64,000 nt of DNA from NCBI GenBank assembly GCA_965153455.1, contig OZ234498.1:9052001-9116000 (forward strand). The letters run 5' to 3'. The notes under the pieces are model-generated. The model did no database searches. It saw only the letters and a list, made by a program, of their open reading frames with translations, and was not told the DNA's origin. The position numbers were made by a program, and so were the translations under genes. Every line of letters begins with the position of its first letter. Within the stretch, counting starts at the first letter, position 1. Of this stretch, positions 36,324-48,439 are shown in pieces. The stretch comes from Sphagnum compactum (lineage: Eukaryota > Bryophyta > Sphagnopsida > Sphagnales).

Positions 36324-36990
36324 GGGTGTATTCATGATTGGGGTACCAAAAAGGAATGAACTATATTTAAAAGACTAGAAAAGACAACTTTGGATTTTTT
36401 AATTTTACATTATTATAGTTGTAATGAATTGTTGAATGCCAATAAATAAAATGATGTCTTGTTAAATTGAAACAAGTATTTTAAAATAATTTGGATACTA
36501 TGTGAATGTTATTTTGAGTCATGTTAACTAACTATCTCAATTGTTTAAATTGCATTTTTTAAAAGGAATAAAAGGGAATGCATAAAATCATATAATTTAT
36601 TTCAAAAAATTTGTACAACAAAACATGTCCCCCTTCTATGAAAGTACATGTTCATTGTATGAACTTGATGAGAAACCAAATCATACAAAAATTTCAAAGT
36701 TTTGAAATTTTGAAAAAAAAGGATGCAAGGCAAAGGACTCATTTTTTCAACCATTTGACCAAAAAAAATGTTCAATGGGTTCAAAATGTTTAGCTTTAAA
36801 TGTAGGTCACATGTGTAGGAAAATTATATATGAATGTAAAAACTCACCAAGGTCACATGAATTATCTTAAATTGGAATATTCAAATATTTTACTTAAATT
36901 TGTTTCAAGTAAATGTTATTTGCAAAGGTAGCCCCACAAAAGTCTTTGAATCCTTTTTCCTTTTTTGGAACCCCAACCATGAATAAGCCC
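36324..36990. mobile_element. TIR DNA element, copy 2
   Basis: The left end GGGTGTATTCATGATTGGGG and right end CCCCAACCATGAATAAGCCC are inverted repeats and match the ends of the element at 1087-1852. Internal blocks also align (AAAGGAAT..GGGAATGCATAAAAT, ACATGTTCATT, TTTCAAAGT.TTGAAATTTTG). This copy is about 100 bp shorter. The flanks are A-rich, so a target duplication cannot be called. Confidence 0.7.
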
Positions 36991-37079
36991 AAAAGGTTTA
37001 ATTATGAACTAAACATGTAACTAACCTTATACCCTAACCATAAAATCACTCATTTTAATGAAAAAATTGACAACCTATG

Positions 37080-39170
37080 TGGCCAATTAATAAACAAAAC
37101 AATAGTCAAAACATTAATCCAATTAGCTGCACCTTTTTCTGGTCAGCCATCTTTTTTACAAAAGGAACTGGCTTGGGTTTTCTCAATCCAAGCTTCTTCC
37201 TCAAACTCTAAGAGATAATATTCACACTAGATCCGCCATCTAATAATACATATCTAATTCCAAATTTCCCAACACGAACTTGAACAACTAGTATGGTTTC
37301 ATCAAAATCCTTTATTTTAGTTGTTGTGACTTTACAAACATTAACAATCAAAGCTTCTTCCATTTTCAACAATGATATTGTCATCAATTTTTTTAAATTG
37401 AGGACAAACCTCCAGTAAATGTCCTAATTTCATTTCTATCTTTGAATTCATCATGAATTCTAGTAATTCACCACTTCCTTTCTCCATCTTTTCAATAATG
37501 ATCTTTTGTGGCAACACATTTCGCTTTACCACTGGACCTCTTCTTAGACAAGTTGATTTTTCCTTCTTTGGGGTCAAACCCATCTCATCCTCTTCATTAG
37601 TATTTGGCTTGTTAATACTCATTGTCGACTTGCCATTGGCACCTATCAACTCATTCTTCTTTTTCAATAAATTCAATTATTTTATTGACACATTTCTTTG
37701 CATCAACATGTCAGCTCCTATTGGCTCGACATGTACATCACCTTCCTTAGCCATTTTAGCTAACTTCTTATCATCTTTCATCAAGTCAGTTTGACACATC
37801 GACTACAATAGTTCTTATGCATTCAACCTTCTTGGTTGAGTAATTGATTTGGCCGTTTCCAAATCAAATGGAACATCCATACACATTTCCAGTGGTTTAT
37901 CTTCCACTTCTTGAATTTTTTGTAGTTCATTAACTACATCCTTGTGAATCCATTCACCCTTCTCCCCTTTGATTTAACGTCCTTTGGTGGGGTTAACTTC
38001 TTTCCCTTGAAGTTGTTTAGTATGCATATTGGCCTCTGGCATCCTTGCTCTCTATCCTCTTGTGGTCACACAAACATCCACTATTGGCTAGTCCCATTTG
38101 ACCATGGCCACACTCACTCTAACTTTCAATTTGGAATTCTTCTCTTCTTCCTCAATAATTTTTTTCATTCAAGATAATCATTCCTGACATGGCCTTCCTT
38201 TGGACAACAGAAAAATTTGACACCATTATGTCAAAATCTAGGGTTTGTATTATATCCTTGTTGGTTATATCAATTATTTCGATTTGACTGATTGTTAAGT
38301 TGCCAATTACCACTGGGTCTTGCATTATATTGTTGATTATTATATTGATTTTGATTATTTGGTACATTATAATTTGACAATTATTTTTGTTCTTGTACAA
38401 TTGGCATTTCTACTTGTATTACATGTATTGGTATAATTTCTCTCGAAGGACAACTTCCACTCATTGCTTTACTAGGACATTGATTCGTATTATGGTCACT
38501 TGTCTTGTAGACCCCAACAAAATTTCACTAATAAATTACATTCTTTTATGAAGTGACCATTAAAACAATTTTGACAATACACCCCTTTCCTTATTGTGTC
38601 GAAATTCACTTTCTTGGTTTCCTTTTTAATCTTATTTTCATAATGCTCAACATCATTGTCTTTATATTCGTCACTATCAAAGTCATTTTGACTATATTTT
38701 GCCATATTCTTTCGTCCCACATGTAGTTCTTCTTCTACCAAAATTGTAGATTCAACCATTTATGCTAATGTTTTTCTTGGCATATTGATGACAACCATTT
38801 TTTCTTTAGTATGTAGCCATTCTCTAAAGGCTTCTTTCAAATAAATGTCATTCGGTCATTGAGGTATTACCATGCACAATTGGAGAAATCGATTGTAATA
38901 ATCTTCCACTGGCCCATACTTCTTTTATTTTGCATATCATAAAGTAGCAATTACTTGCCCTTCACTTTTAATTTCACTGAATCGAGTTTTAAAAACACAT
39001 CGAACTTTTGCCCATATCATTACTGGATGAGCAATCTCATATCTTCTAGACTAATTGGTAGCTCTTCCCTTCAAAGAATTTGGAAAATATTGTAATTTGT
39101 GATGGTAACTATATTCTCCATTAGTTACACATACTTTAGTCAACTATCAAATGTCACTAGAATGATAATG
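37080..39170 (-). mobile_element. Ty3/gypsy-type gag-protease relic
   Basis: Minus-strand order: a retrotransposon gag core (YGPVEDYYNRFLQLCMVIPQ, DIYLKEAFREWL, MVVINMPRKTLA; 38760-38960), then EEELHVGRK and a CCHC zinc knuckle CQNCFNGHFIKEC (38540-38590), a second degenerate knuckle (CCPKEGHVRND, about 38180-38220), and an aspartic protease core VLLDGGSSVNIIS followed by KLGLRKPKPVPF (37140-37260). Stops and frame changes are frequent. No reverse transcriptase, integrase or paired LTRs were found next to it, so this is a truncated remnant. Confidence 0.75.
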
Positions 39171-39179
39171 ATGGGTTGG

Positions 39180-40790
39180 GTGGTGTTACTACGTTGAAAC
39201 ATTTAACCTTAGCTTTTGTCAAAAAATATTATTTAAGAAATTATTATTTTTCCAAGCCTACGTGTTGCAAGTTTGAAGCACATGTAGTTTTTTGGCAATT
39301 TTTAGCTAGAAAAAAAAATAATGCTAAAAAACAAGACTAGAGATTTTTAAATTTTTTTTTTTGAAATTGACCCTTCACAAAGAAATCACAACACTTTGAA
39401 TTTTCCTTAAGTAGAAGCATTTTCTACCAATACGGGATTGTTGGAGTGCTTCCTTTTATATACAACATAAGAGTGCTCAACTTTTGGACAAAGGGTATGG
39501 GAGAAATTGTGGTGTTATTTTAGCGAATATCTTGAATGCACATTCTTGAATGCATTTTACGCCACCTCATTACTTGAGTATAGTTTCTATTCTTAACTTT
39601 GCTCATCACCATTTTTGGCCTAAACTTTTACAAGAATTGGGATACTTATTGTGATTCATATTAATTATTTTAAATGGTTCATTGAAAGTACAAATGTTTT
39701 AAAAATATTTCATTTGCAATGGGCCATTTTGATTGGCCCATCACCAAAAATATTCTCTCCCTCCCCTCCCCCCCCCAAGAATAGAAATGACATGTTTTTA
39801 CATTGTTTTACACAATCACATAAGACCATACAAATGTATTTGTTTTACGCTTACACATCCCATGTTCTATATTAACACTTACGCATATGTAGATAGACCT
39901 TATCCATTTACATTTGCATGGAATCTAAATATTCATTTTGACATTTACACTTACACAAAGTGGAAATCCTAAACCATATAGGACACAACATTGGTTTTTA
40001 CATACATTTGATGTGAAATGATTATTTCTTTATGGCCACATTTTTTCAATTTGATTTCAATGTTCATTGTTTTGCCATTTGCAATAGTTTCATTCCTCAT
40101 TTCAAATTAAAAATTGTAGGTAATATAACATGTTTGTCATAATGTTGCAAGACAATCAGTTTCAAACTTAGTGTTCATCTTTAAAAGATTGATAAAGGGT
40201 GAGTCAAGAAATGTTTCACATGTGGTTTCAAAAAATGGTTTTATTTAATTGTGAATTTTCTTGGTTGCAAAGTAAATGAACCATTGATTCAACAATTTTT
40301 CCATTGTTTTCCATTTCACAATGGTCATGTAACCAATAATATATGAACATGTGATGATCTTCTTGAAATACCCAAGTCATCACATGAACGATTTAGAACG
40401 TTTGAAAAGAAAAACACTATTTCAAAATAGTATATAGAAAAGGAATGTTCTTCTCCATTCATGGTGTATTTGCATTGGATGAAATAGTAGGAAATCTAAG
40501 AATATGTTTGCATTGACACTTTCTAGGATTATAATTTCATTCGAAATCCATGGTACCAATGGTCACTTACTAGGGTGTGCAAAAGCCAAGTACAATATTG
40601 TCACCCATGCATTACAAGGGTTATTACTAATGTAATGGATGTGGAGATTGGATGATTATAATTAGTAGGTTATTTGTTTGGTTGGATTTTATTAGTTATT
40701 TTTTAAATTGTTGTCATTCAAAATTATGTGTAATGAAGTGCTTTAGACGGTAGATGAAATTGCTCATTACAGGTCCGATAGAGGTTGAAA
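39180..40790. other. AT-rich intergenic DNA
   Basis: No gene is seen. A phrase TTTGATTGGCCCATCAC at about 39728 recalls two copies near 15195 and 15287, so an old dispersed repeat is present in both places. Confidence 0.5.
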
Positions 40791-40829
40791 TGTTAGATGA
40801 ACATTAAAGTTGCTTTGTTTATTTATTCT

Positions 40830-41240
40830 TGTAACATCCTTTCACAACTAGTAGGTAACCTGTGGTTACGTCACTCCAGCCACCCCGAACGCTTTGTTAA
40901 GCTCTACTGTCTGCACGATCATGTTACATTAGGTGAACTGATAGTGTGCCTGCCCATAGTGCATATATATAAGCGTATTGGAGGCCTGAGGCGCCCCTGC
41001 AGGTCCTGTGCGCGTTGCCCAGGCCGGTTTGGCCCGCCCATCGTGCCCTGTGCACCCCCGTCTGGCCCGCTGAGCACACCGTTTGGCCCCAAATTGCATC
41101 ACGCATCCACACTGGATGTATAAAAGACCGTGGCACCTCGCCCGGCCCCCCGCAGCGGCTGCCCTGGTCGCAATCCGCGAATGTCTGTGACGAACACACA
41201 GACAGACAGACACCACGTTTGCTTTAATATATAGGATCTT
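40830..41240 (+). other. GC-rich island, possible solo LTR
   Basis: A block with much higher G+C than its surroundings, richest at 40980-41160. It contains two TATA-box-like motifs (CATATATATAAGCG at about 40962 and GTATAAAAG at about 41118). The plus-strand start TGTAACATCC at 40830 resembles the common start of plant Ty3/gypsy LTRs. No matching LTR end, target duplication or primer-binding site was identified, so this is only a suggestion. Open frames across it are a by-product of composition. Confidence 0.35.
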
Positions 41241-41920
41241 GATTACTCTAGTGAACGCGATTCCACATGACTTCCCACTCCTGGTCTCCTGTTCCCATGA
41301 AATCCCACACATTCCTTACAAATTCCTAGACATGTGTTTCCACTTTCTTCCCCCCTTGTTCTTCCCAACATATCCCCGCCTTTCCAATGCTCCCAAAGTT
41401 GCTAAACTATTTCATCATATTGGCTAGAGTGCCTCTTTGTCTCACTCATCATCATATTATTTAATATTTGTGCGGCACTTTTTAAGTATGTTTCATTGCA
41501 CTCCTAAACAGCCCTACAAAGCAATGACCCAAGGAGAGGGCTATGTATCAGCCCTTCAAAAAACACAGTCATGAGGTGACTCCCTTGAAACACCATTTTC
41601 CAACTGCCCGTCTTAGTTTCTATGGCAGCCAGTAATGTCATGCTAAGTACCTCAAGAGCCTACTGGGATTTGAGATATCAAGTGGAGGGTACGAAAATTC
41701 TGGTGAGGTCTTAGATGGACCCTTTTTCTTTTTGCAAAATACGAGAAAAATTGTCCTCTAATCCCGTCCATGTTCTGATGAATCTGCAAAGTCCTGTACA
41801 ACCTTACATAAAAACCTTGGAGAAATTTCCTAGTGTAATTTGAAAACCCTATAATACCCTTAAAAAGCCACAATCACATGCAATACCCTGTTTCTCAGAA
41901 TTATGAGCAAATCTGCTGCA
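41240..41920. other. Intergenic DNA
   Basis: No gene, RNA or repeat recognised; the open frames at 41239-41427 and 41652-41873 have no family signature. Confidence 0.5.
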
Positions 41921-41921
41921 T

Positions 41922-42452
41922 TATATCTCGGTTTTTATGCAAGGCTATCAGTGCCTTCCACACTAGATCTGAGGGCAGACGCATCGGGCAGATGCATCTT
42001 GGCTACCTCGGTTTTTATGCAAGGGAAAGCCACCACTAACAGTTTAGGGTTTAGGGTTTATCTGCCCGATGCTACCTCAGTTTTTATGCAAGGGAAGGCA
42101 CCGCTAACAGTTTAGGGTTTAGGGTTTATCTGCCCGATGCTACCTCAGTTTTGGGAAGGCACTGCTAACAGTTTAAGGTTTAGGGTTTATCTGCCCGATG
42201 CTACCTTGGTTTTTATGCAAGGGCAGGCACTGCAAACAGTTTAAAGTTTAGGGTTTATCTGCCCCATGCTACCTCAGTTTTTATGCAAGGGAAGGCACCG
42301 CTAACAGTTTAGGGTTTAGGGTTTATCTGCCCGATGCTACCTCAGTTTTTATGCAAGGGAAGGCACTGCTAACAGTTTAGGGTTCAGGGTTTATCTGCCC
42401 TGTGCTACCTCGGTTTTTATGCAAGGGAAGGCACCGCTAACAGTGCCTTCAG
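41922..42452. repeat. 68-bp minisatellite containing telomere motifs
   Basis: Six full units and partial ones at both ends. Each starts CTACCTC(A/G)GTTTTTATGC, continues AAGGGAAGGCACCGCTAACA, then two TTTAGGG plant telomere heptamers (with small variants) and TTTATCTGCCCGATG. Full units start at 42003, 42072, 42140 (shortened), 42201, 42269 and 42337, and a last partial unit at 42405. Related flanking phrases CAGTGCCTTCC occur before and after. Confidence 0.92.
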
Positions 42453-42459
42453 GCCTAGT

Positions 42460-42726
42460 ACTCGGGCTCTGCCCTTAGCTCACAGGGCCGAAGCCAACTG
42501 ATATATAGCAGTGCCTTCCCTTATACTAATCCTGACATGAAATCTTGCACGATACAAACTGTAGTTTAGTGTGGGGGTAAAGTCCTGGGCCAGGGGCTTT
42601 ATTGCAATGGGGCCCAGACTTCGCCTTGTGTGGGCCTGATCTTCAGCTGAGTCCTTTACTGACCATAAAGACCTGCCCCAATTTTTATTTTTACTTTTCC
42701 TATGGTACCTGCCAGGTATCATGAAA

Positions 42727-42761
<35 letters not shown>

Positions 42762-44425
42762 GGGGGTGTTTAAAAAAAAATGGAATGCCGACTCGAGTGG
42801 GTGTTCAGTAATTAATATAATTTTAAATATCTAATGCGGCAGTTGAGTTGTTGATTTTGGTAATTTTGACATAAAAGGAATAAATACTATAAAAATAGTT
42901 GTGTGTCTCACAAGTTTCTTATTTTCCTTTTGCTTAGACTAATTGCAGTTTATGTTATTTTGTTGGACAGGACGTGGGTTCAAATCTGGCTGCCTTGATT
43001 ACATTTTGATTGAAATTTTCAAAAATTTAAACATAAGTATTTTTTTTTGGTGAAAAATTCAACAAAAAAATAATAATAATGTGTGCGGAAGAAGCCCACG
43101 TACTACAATATACATAAGCAAAACTTGATGAGATTTAAAAAATATTTCAGTGACAGATTTTTTGCCCATGTGTCGCGTAGTTTGGATACAGGGGAGAGAG
43201 GAAGGGATGAGCATGCTCTCCTAACTAAGGTTTAATTAGTTTTTAACAATTTCTCATTTCAAATTGGGGCATAAAAAAGCAGCTGAATCAGACTGGGACA
43301 CTCTCTGTAAATTGCCCATTCAAAGACAGCCAACGGATAGACAGACAGACGACCAGGTCTTGTTCCATTTTTGATCGTCAATCAATTGGTAGGGAATACC
43401 AATTACACCCCAGAACAGGGCCCGGTAGACACTTGTTATTATCACGTAATCGAACAATATCTTGGCATGTTCCTACAGAGCAATGGGTGAGGATCATTCC
43501 ATTGTACGTAATTCTGGCAAGGACCATTCCATAGCACGTAATTCTCACTTGTTAGAGATTCCACCCTTCCTTCAACCTCTGTTTCTTCTTAGGATCAACA
43601 GCTCTTTCAAATGCAATTAGACTGGCCGTATAGAAGAACATTGGTGAGGTCTTGCAAGTAGCCTACAAAAGTTAAGTTCCTCATGATGTTACACAATCTC
43701 TCCCGACTTGCTAATTATGTCAGGTAACGGTCATTGGTCAGACCTAGCTCATGGCCACCCAACCCGACCCCCACTCGACCAGGTCATCCCAATGGCCATT
43801 ACTTAATACATGACCACATGGCTGTGGTGGGGTCATTCACATTAGTGTGTAGTACCCGAGTGAGTACCCCACTTTTTTCTTCACTGGGTCGGTGGCTGTG
43901 CTGTTTGTGGGACCCTAAAGAGGGGATAGTACTGAAAGTTTGTTTACATGCATTTTTTTTGTTTTTTTCTTGCTCTGTTGCTCAAGCCTAAAGTTCATTT
44001 GTTCTATGTTCTCAGATATCATAATAACCTTAGGTCAGTTTTCACATTGACGAAACGAATAATTAAATTTTTTTTCAAAAAATTAATTCATTTTCAAATT
44101 TTGAAATTATTGAATTTTCCATGATCTATTTTGATATTGTCACATGAGTAGTGAAATTAATCCAGAGTGTAACCTACGATAATTAACGATGATTTTCAAC
44201 ATGTCAAATTCATATTTTCACAAAAAAATCATTTCACTATTTTGAGGATTATTTAATGACAAAACTGACCTTAGGGTAAGGTATCCTTTCCAAACATCAA
44301 AACAAGGGCAAAGTAGATGGGTCAGGAATTTTGTTATTTAGGAAGAATTAAGTAATTAAGTTGAATTAAAAAGACACACTCTCCTCCCCCCCCCCAAACC
44401 CCTTTCCAAAATGCGAAAAAATGAG

Positions 44426-44464
<39 letters not shown>

Positions 44465-46200
44465 CAGATATTTTGATGCATTTTAGACGCTTGTCATACT
44501 TACTTAGGAAACAAGTGCAAAACAACCTTTAGATTAAAAAATTGTTCTTTGTTGAGTTTTACTTAGTTCAGTTTTTTTATGTGATAATATCAAACATACC
44601 CTTTTGCCAGCCAATCTTTTCAAGACACTCTGTATACAACAATGACAACAAACACCAACAAGTCTACTTGGTATCCCGAGGTTGCAAGACTCCGTCAAAA
44701 TTGGACCCCACACTTTTTGCATCTAACATTCATCCTCCTTTGAAATTTCTACTAATATAGTGGCTGATTTGTCAAAAGCATAACCATGTGGCGTTTCTTT
44801 GTGGAAACACAAGCTTTGTTTCTTTTTGAGGTAGCTTACTCACCGATTGATTGCCCCGGGTAGTGCCATGATCAATACTAATAGGCCATAATTAGCCTTA
44901 TAGAGGGATTCGGTCTGATCGTGTGTTGGTGGGTGCTAGTTCACTCGGGCCATTCTACCTAATAAATTATTAAATTCTCTTTCAATAATTTTCAAAAATC
45001 TATAGCAACTTAAGTTAAAGCAGTGCGAGAAATTTCACAATGTATTTGGAGCACACCTTAAGCGCATAAGATGCACTCAACTAGGAATGATAAGTACTAA
45101 GAAGTAAAAACTGGAGCTTGTGGCTGTGTTTATGTTTAGCTTTGGAACGAAGGTGGATCTGGAATGTAAATTGGACTATGCTACCAGCCTCCTATATAAG
45201 AATTTGTTGAAACCCTCTTCAACACACTGCCATGAGAGTGGTGAATTTTTGTTGGACAAATTTTCAAATTTTTTCCAACATGTTTCAACCTATACATAGG
45301 GTTTTTAGTGATTTTTTTTTTTGGGTCACACTCCAAGGAATATAACCTACCAGTCAGTTATTAATTTTTGCAATAACCAGTTAAATTGATAATCACCTGG
45401 TATTGATTTTTCAAAATCTAATAACCTACCTAGATGACGTGATTATCATCTACACAGTTATCAATCTTTAAAAGCTAACAAAAAAAATTGAAAAAAAAGA
45501 AAAAAAAAGAATAGTAATTTTAATTTTCCAAAAAAAACCTTACAACCAGTGTATAACCAGCAGGTTAACTGGTGGTTCTCAACTGGTTGTTAGAAAACCT
45601 ACCCTTATGCATAACAGAGTATTATTACCCAAATTTTTTGATAACCTACTTGAGAACCAAAATTTCTTGATATTGATAATTGGGTAACTTCCCCCAAAAA
45701 GTCCAAAAAAACCTAGGGGATGGTTATTTATTTATTTTTAAATTATTAAAAAAACCTGGCCAACACTGTGGGTAGTTGGTTGGGTATTGTAGCAGAAATT
45801 CATAACAATCTCTACTACTGAACTCCAAACCAAACCAGGGGTGGGTGAAGAAGGACAGGAGTTGATGATCATCATGATAGATAGATGGATAAACAAAGAG
45901 ATAACAATTGCTAGATTAAGGTGATGCTCAAGTAAGTGTATAAGGGGAAAATTTTGATTCATGCAAATTAAGCCAAGCAAAGCAAAAAAAATCAATCAAA
46001 CAACATCATCATCATCTGTAGGCTAAGTACTTACAACAACAAAAACAAAACCAAAAATAAATAAAAAAACAAAAATCAGTTCTGATCTTGTCTCAGTTTC
46101 CCACAAAAAAGCCTTCTTTGTTTTGCTGGGTCATGCACTTCCCCCCTAGACTGGGTCATATACCTCCTACCTACCAAGTTGATCACTTCCATGACCCCCC
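42460..46200. other. Intergenic DNA with microsatellites
   Basis: No gene is recognised. It includes (GAAA)n at 42725-42761 and (AT)n at 44429-44461. A short repeat GACCATTCCAT..GTACGTAATTCT occurs twice near 43490-43545. Region 45340-45680 is full of AACCAG/CTGGTT and ATAACCTAC phrases in both orientations and could be a decayed inverted-repeat element, but no boundaries could be set. Confidence 0.5.
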
Positions 46201-46229
46201 CAGTACATAGAAGGCAGAAGACAAAGCAA

Positions 46230-46450
46230 AGAAAGGGAGAGAGAGAGAGAGAGAGAGAAGAGATTAGGTAGCTCAAGGAGACAAGAATCCACAATTGGGA
46301 GAGAGAGAGAGAGAGAAGAGATCAGGTTAGCTCAGGGAGACAAGAATCCACAATTGGGAGAGGGAGAGAGAGAGAAGAGAGGGAGCTCACAGAGAGGAAT
46401 CCACAATTGGGTGTGAGAGAGACAGACAGAGAGAAGGAGAGAAGGAGCTG
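46230..46450. repeat. GA-rich tandem repeat in the methylesterase 5' region
   Basis: Three diverged units, each a (GA)n tract followed by AAGAGA, a block like TTAGCTCAGGGAGACAAGAA and TCCACAATTGGG (ending near 46297, 46357 and 46411). A remnant TCAATCCACAAATTGAGAG follows at about 46469. It probably lies in the promoter or 5' leader of the gene starting at 46664. Confidence 0.85.
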
Positions 46451-46663
46451 AGGGGGTGAGTGTAGGGGATTCAATCCACAAATTGAGAGTCATCATCAGC
46501 TCAAGAATTTTGTTGGTCTCTGGAACTTTCAGTTTTTTGTGCTCCTTGGTTTTCGTGGGCTTATTAACGGAAGTGTTTTGTAGCTGGTGCAGATCGAATC
46601 TTGTTGCAGGGAGTGGGGGGGAAACCCAAAAAAAAAAAAAAACGAAAGAAAAAGATTGTTATT

Positions 46664-48429
46664 ATGGGGGTGTCGAAGCCGGCGCATTTCGTGTTCGTGC
46701 ATGGAGGAGGTCATGGGGCATGGTGTTGGTATAAGACGGTGGATCTGCTGCGACGGGCGGGACACAAAGCGACGGCGGTGGACCTCGTCAGCTGCGGAAG
46801 AGATTCCACGGATCCTAATCATGTGGAGTCCTTCTTGGATTACAACGAACCTCTCATGGAGCTTCTCAGCAGCCTTCCTGACAACGATAAGGTATTATCT
46901 GTAAGAAGAAGAAGGAGATCATCTCTTCTTCATCTTCCACCATCACCAAATGATCGATCATCTCGTCCTAATCCTCTTTTTTTCTTTTTCTTTTTTGGTT
47001 TTTGTGTGTGTGTGTGTGTGTGCGCGCGCTTAGCACTCACAAAAATGTTTCTGGACAAATGTCTGTTTCTGACTACTTCATTTTCTTAAGATTTAAAGAA
47101 TCATGCTTCCTGACATATTTGTATGTGAGTGCCTTCAGTCTTAAGAGTCACCTAAGTGGGCAGACATTGCTTGAAACTGCAATTTTGTATCTTTGAAAAA
47201 TCAATCACAAGGGGAACACGATAATATGGATTGTCAAAATTTTCAGCTTCATCAATCCAGAGATCTGTCATCTAGTGCCAATTTCTATATTAGGAATCAG
47301 AAAGTCCAAGATTCATAGACCCATGATGATGCTCATGATCAAATCATAGGTTTTTTTGCAATCAGCTTGGAGACTCACTTGACTGGGATTGAATGTGTGA
47401 GAGTGACTGATATATATCTTGATCCACAGATCATTTTGGTCGGCCATGATTTGGGAGGCTTGAGTGTGACCTATGCAATGGAGCATTTTCATGACAAGAT
47501 CTCAGCTGCTGTCTTCCTGGCTGCGATGATGCTCCCCAGTGGTTACCCACTTACTTTTGATGTGAGAAGAATTTTCCAATCTCTATAATTTCCCCTTGTT
47601 GTTGTTGTAAGTGACACATGACACAAGCTGCAGCTTCACAGTCTTAACTAAACAAGTCCATTACAAAACTGAAGAAATTGAAGCAACATTTTCCTCTTTT
47701 TTTTTTCCTTTACTGCTCACAGATCACAAAATTTCTAAACTTTGCAACTGAAATTCATTGATCTTGGTCTGCTGTCATGGGTTTGTTTTTTCATCTGGTA
47801 GACTGATTGTCATTTTTCTTCATCATGTTGCAGCTCTATGAATTAGACCCGACCGTTGGTCAGCACATTGAGTATACTTTTGGGGATGGCATTCACAATA
47901 TTCCAACGTCTCTTTATGTGTTGGAAAAGGTTCAAGCTGAAGTGTTCTATCACTTGAGTCCTTCACAGGTAGGCCAAAAAAACAAAACAAGAACACACAG
48001 CTGAAATATTATTATTATTCCTTCTCATTTGCAACTCTTTGTTTGACTGATTTTTAATATCATTCTTTGAGGAAGCTTCTTCTTATCATCTAGTTCTTAT
48101 GACTGACTACCAAATTTGCATGTCTTTGTTGACTTTTACAGGATGTTGTACTAGCTTCACTGATGTCGAAGCCAATTCCATTGCGGGTATTGGATGGCTC
48201 GACAATCGAATTCACCCCAGAAAAGCATGGCAAGATCCCACGAGTGTATATCAAGACTTTGCATGACCGTGTCCTTGGGCCACCAGAAGCACAAGAAGAA
48301 GCTTTCTTGTGTGATCCCGACAATGAACCCACTGAAGTTCGAGAAATCAATTCTGACCACAGTGCTTTCTTTTCAGCCACTAAAGAGCTTCACCAACAAC
48401 TTTTAGAGATTGCAGCAACTTACACCTGA
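46664..48429 (+). CDS. Methylesterase-family alpha/beta hydrolase (MES/SABP2-like), 260 aa
   Basis: Four exons (46664-46891, 47430-47561, 47834-47968, 48142-48429) with GT-AG borders, all phase 0, giving 260 residues, the usual length for plant methylesterases. Such proteins hydrolyse methyl esters of salicylate, jasmonate or auxin, or act as hydroxynitrile lyases. Visible motifs: [15 protein letters not shown] (oxyanion-hole strand, residues 8-22), [17 protein letters not shown] (nucleophile elbow, about residues 80-86), [26 protein letters not shown] (acid loop) and [13 protein letters not shown] with the catalytic His. The elbow has Asp (GAT codon) where active family members have Ser. As I recall, the Arabidopsis MES11-15 clade also has Asp there. 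Ester hydrolysis by the Ser mechanism is thus unlikely. No transit peptide is present at this start. Confidence 0.9.
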
Positions 48430-48439
48430 ATCACAAAAC

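Noticed and set aside
40797-41312. Several overlapping open frames of 90-127 aa on both strands
   Set aside because: They coincide with the GC-rich island where stop codons are rare; translations are Arg/Gly/Ala-biased with no motif.
42003-42452. CRISPR array
   Set aside because: The units are directly adjacent tandem repeats with no unique spacers and the DNA is plant nuclear sequence.
41922-42452. True chromosome end or simple interstitial telomere array
   Set aside because: Only two heptamers occur per unit, separated by about 50 bp of unique sequence, and genes continue on both sides.
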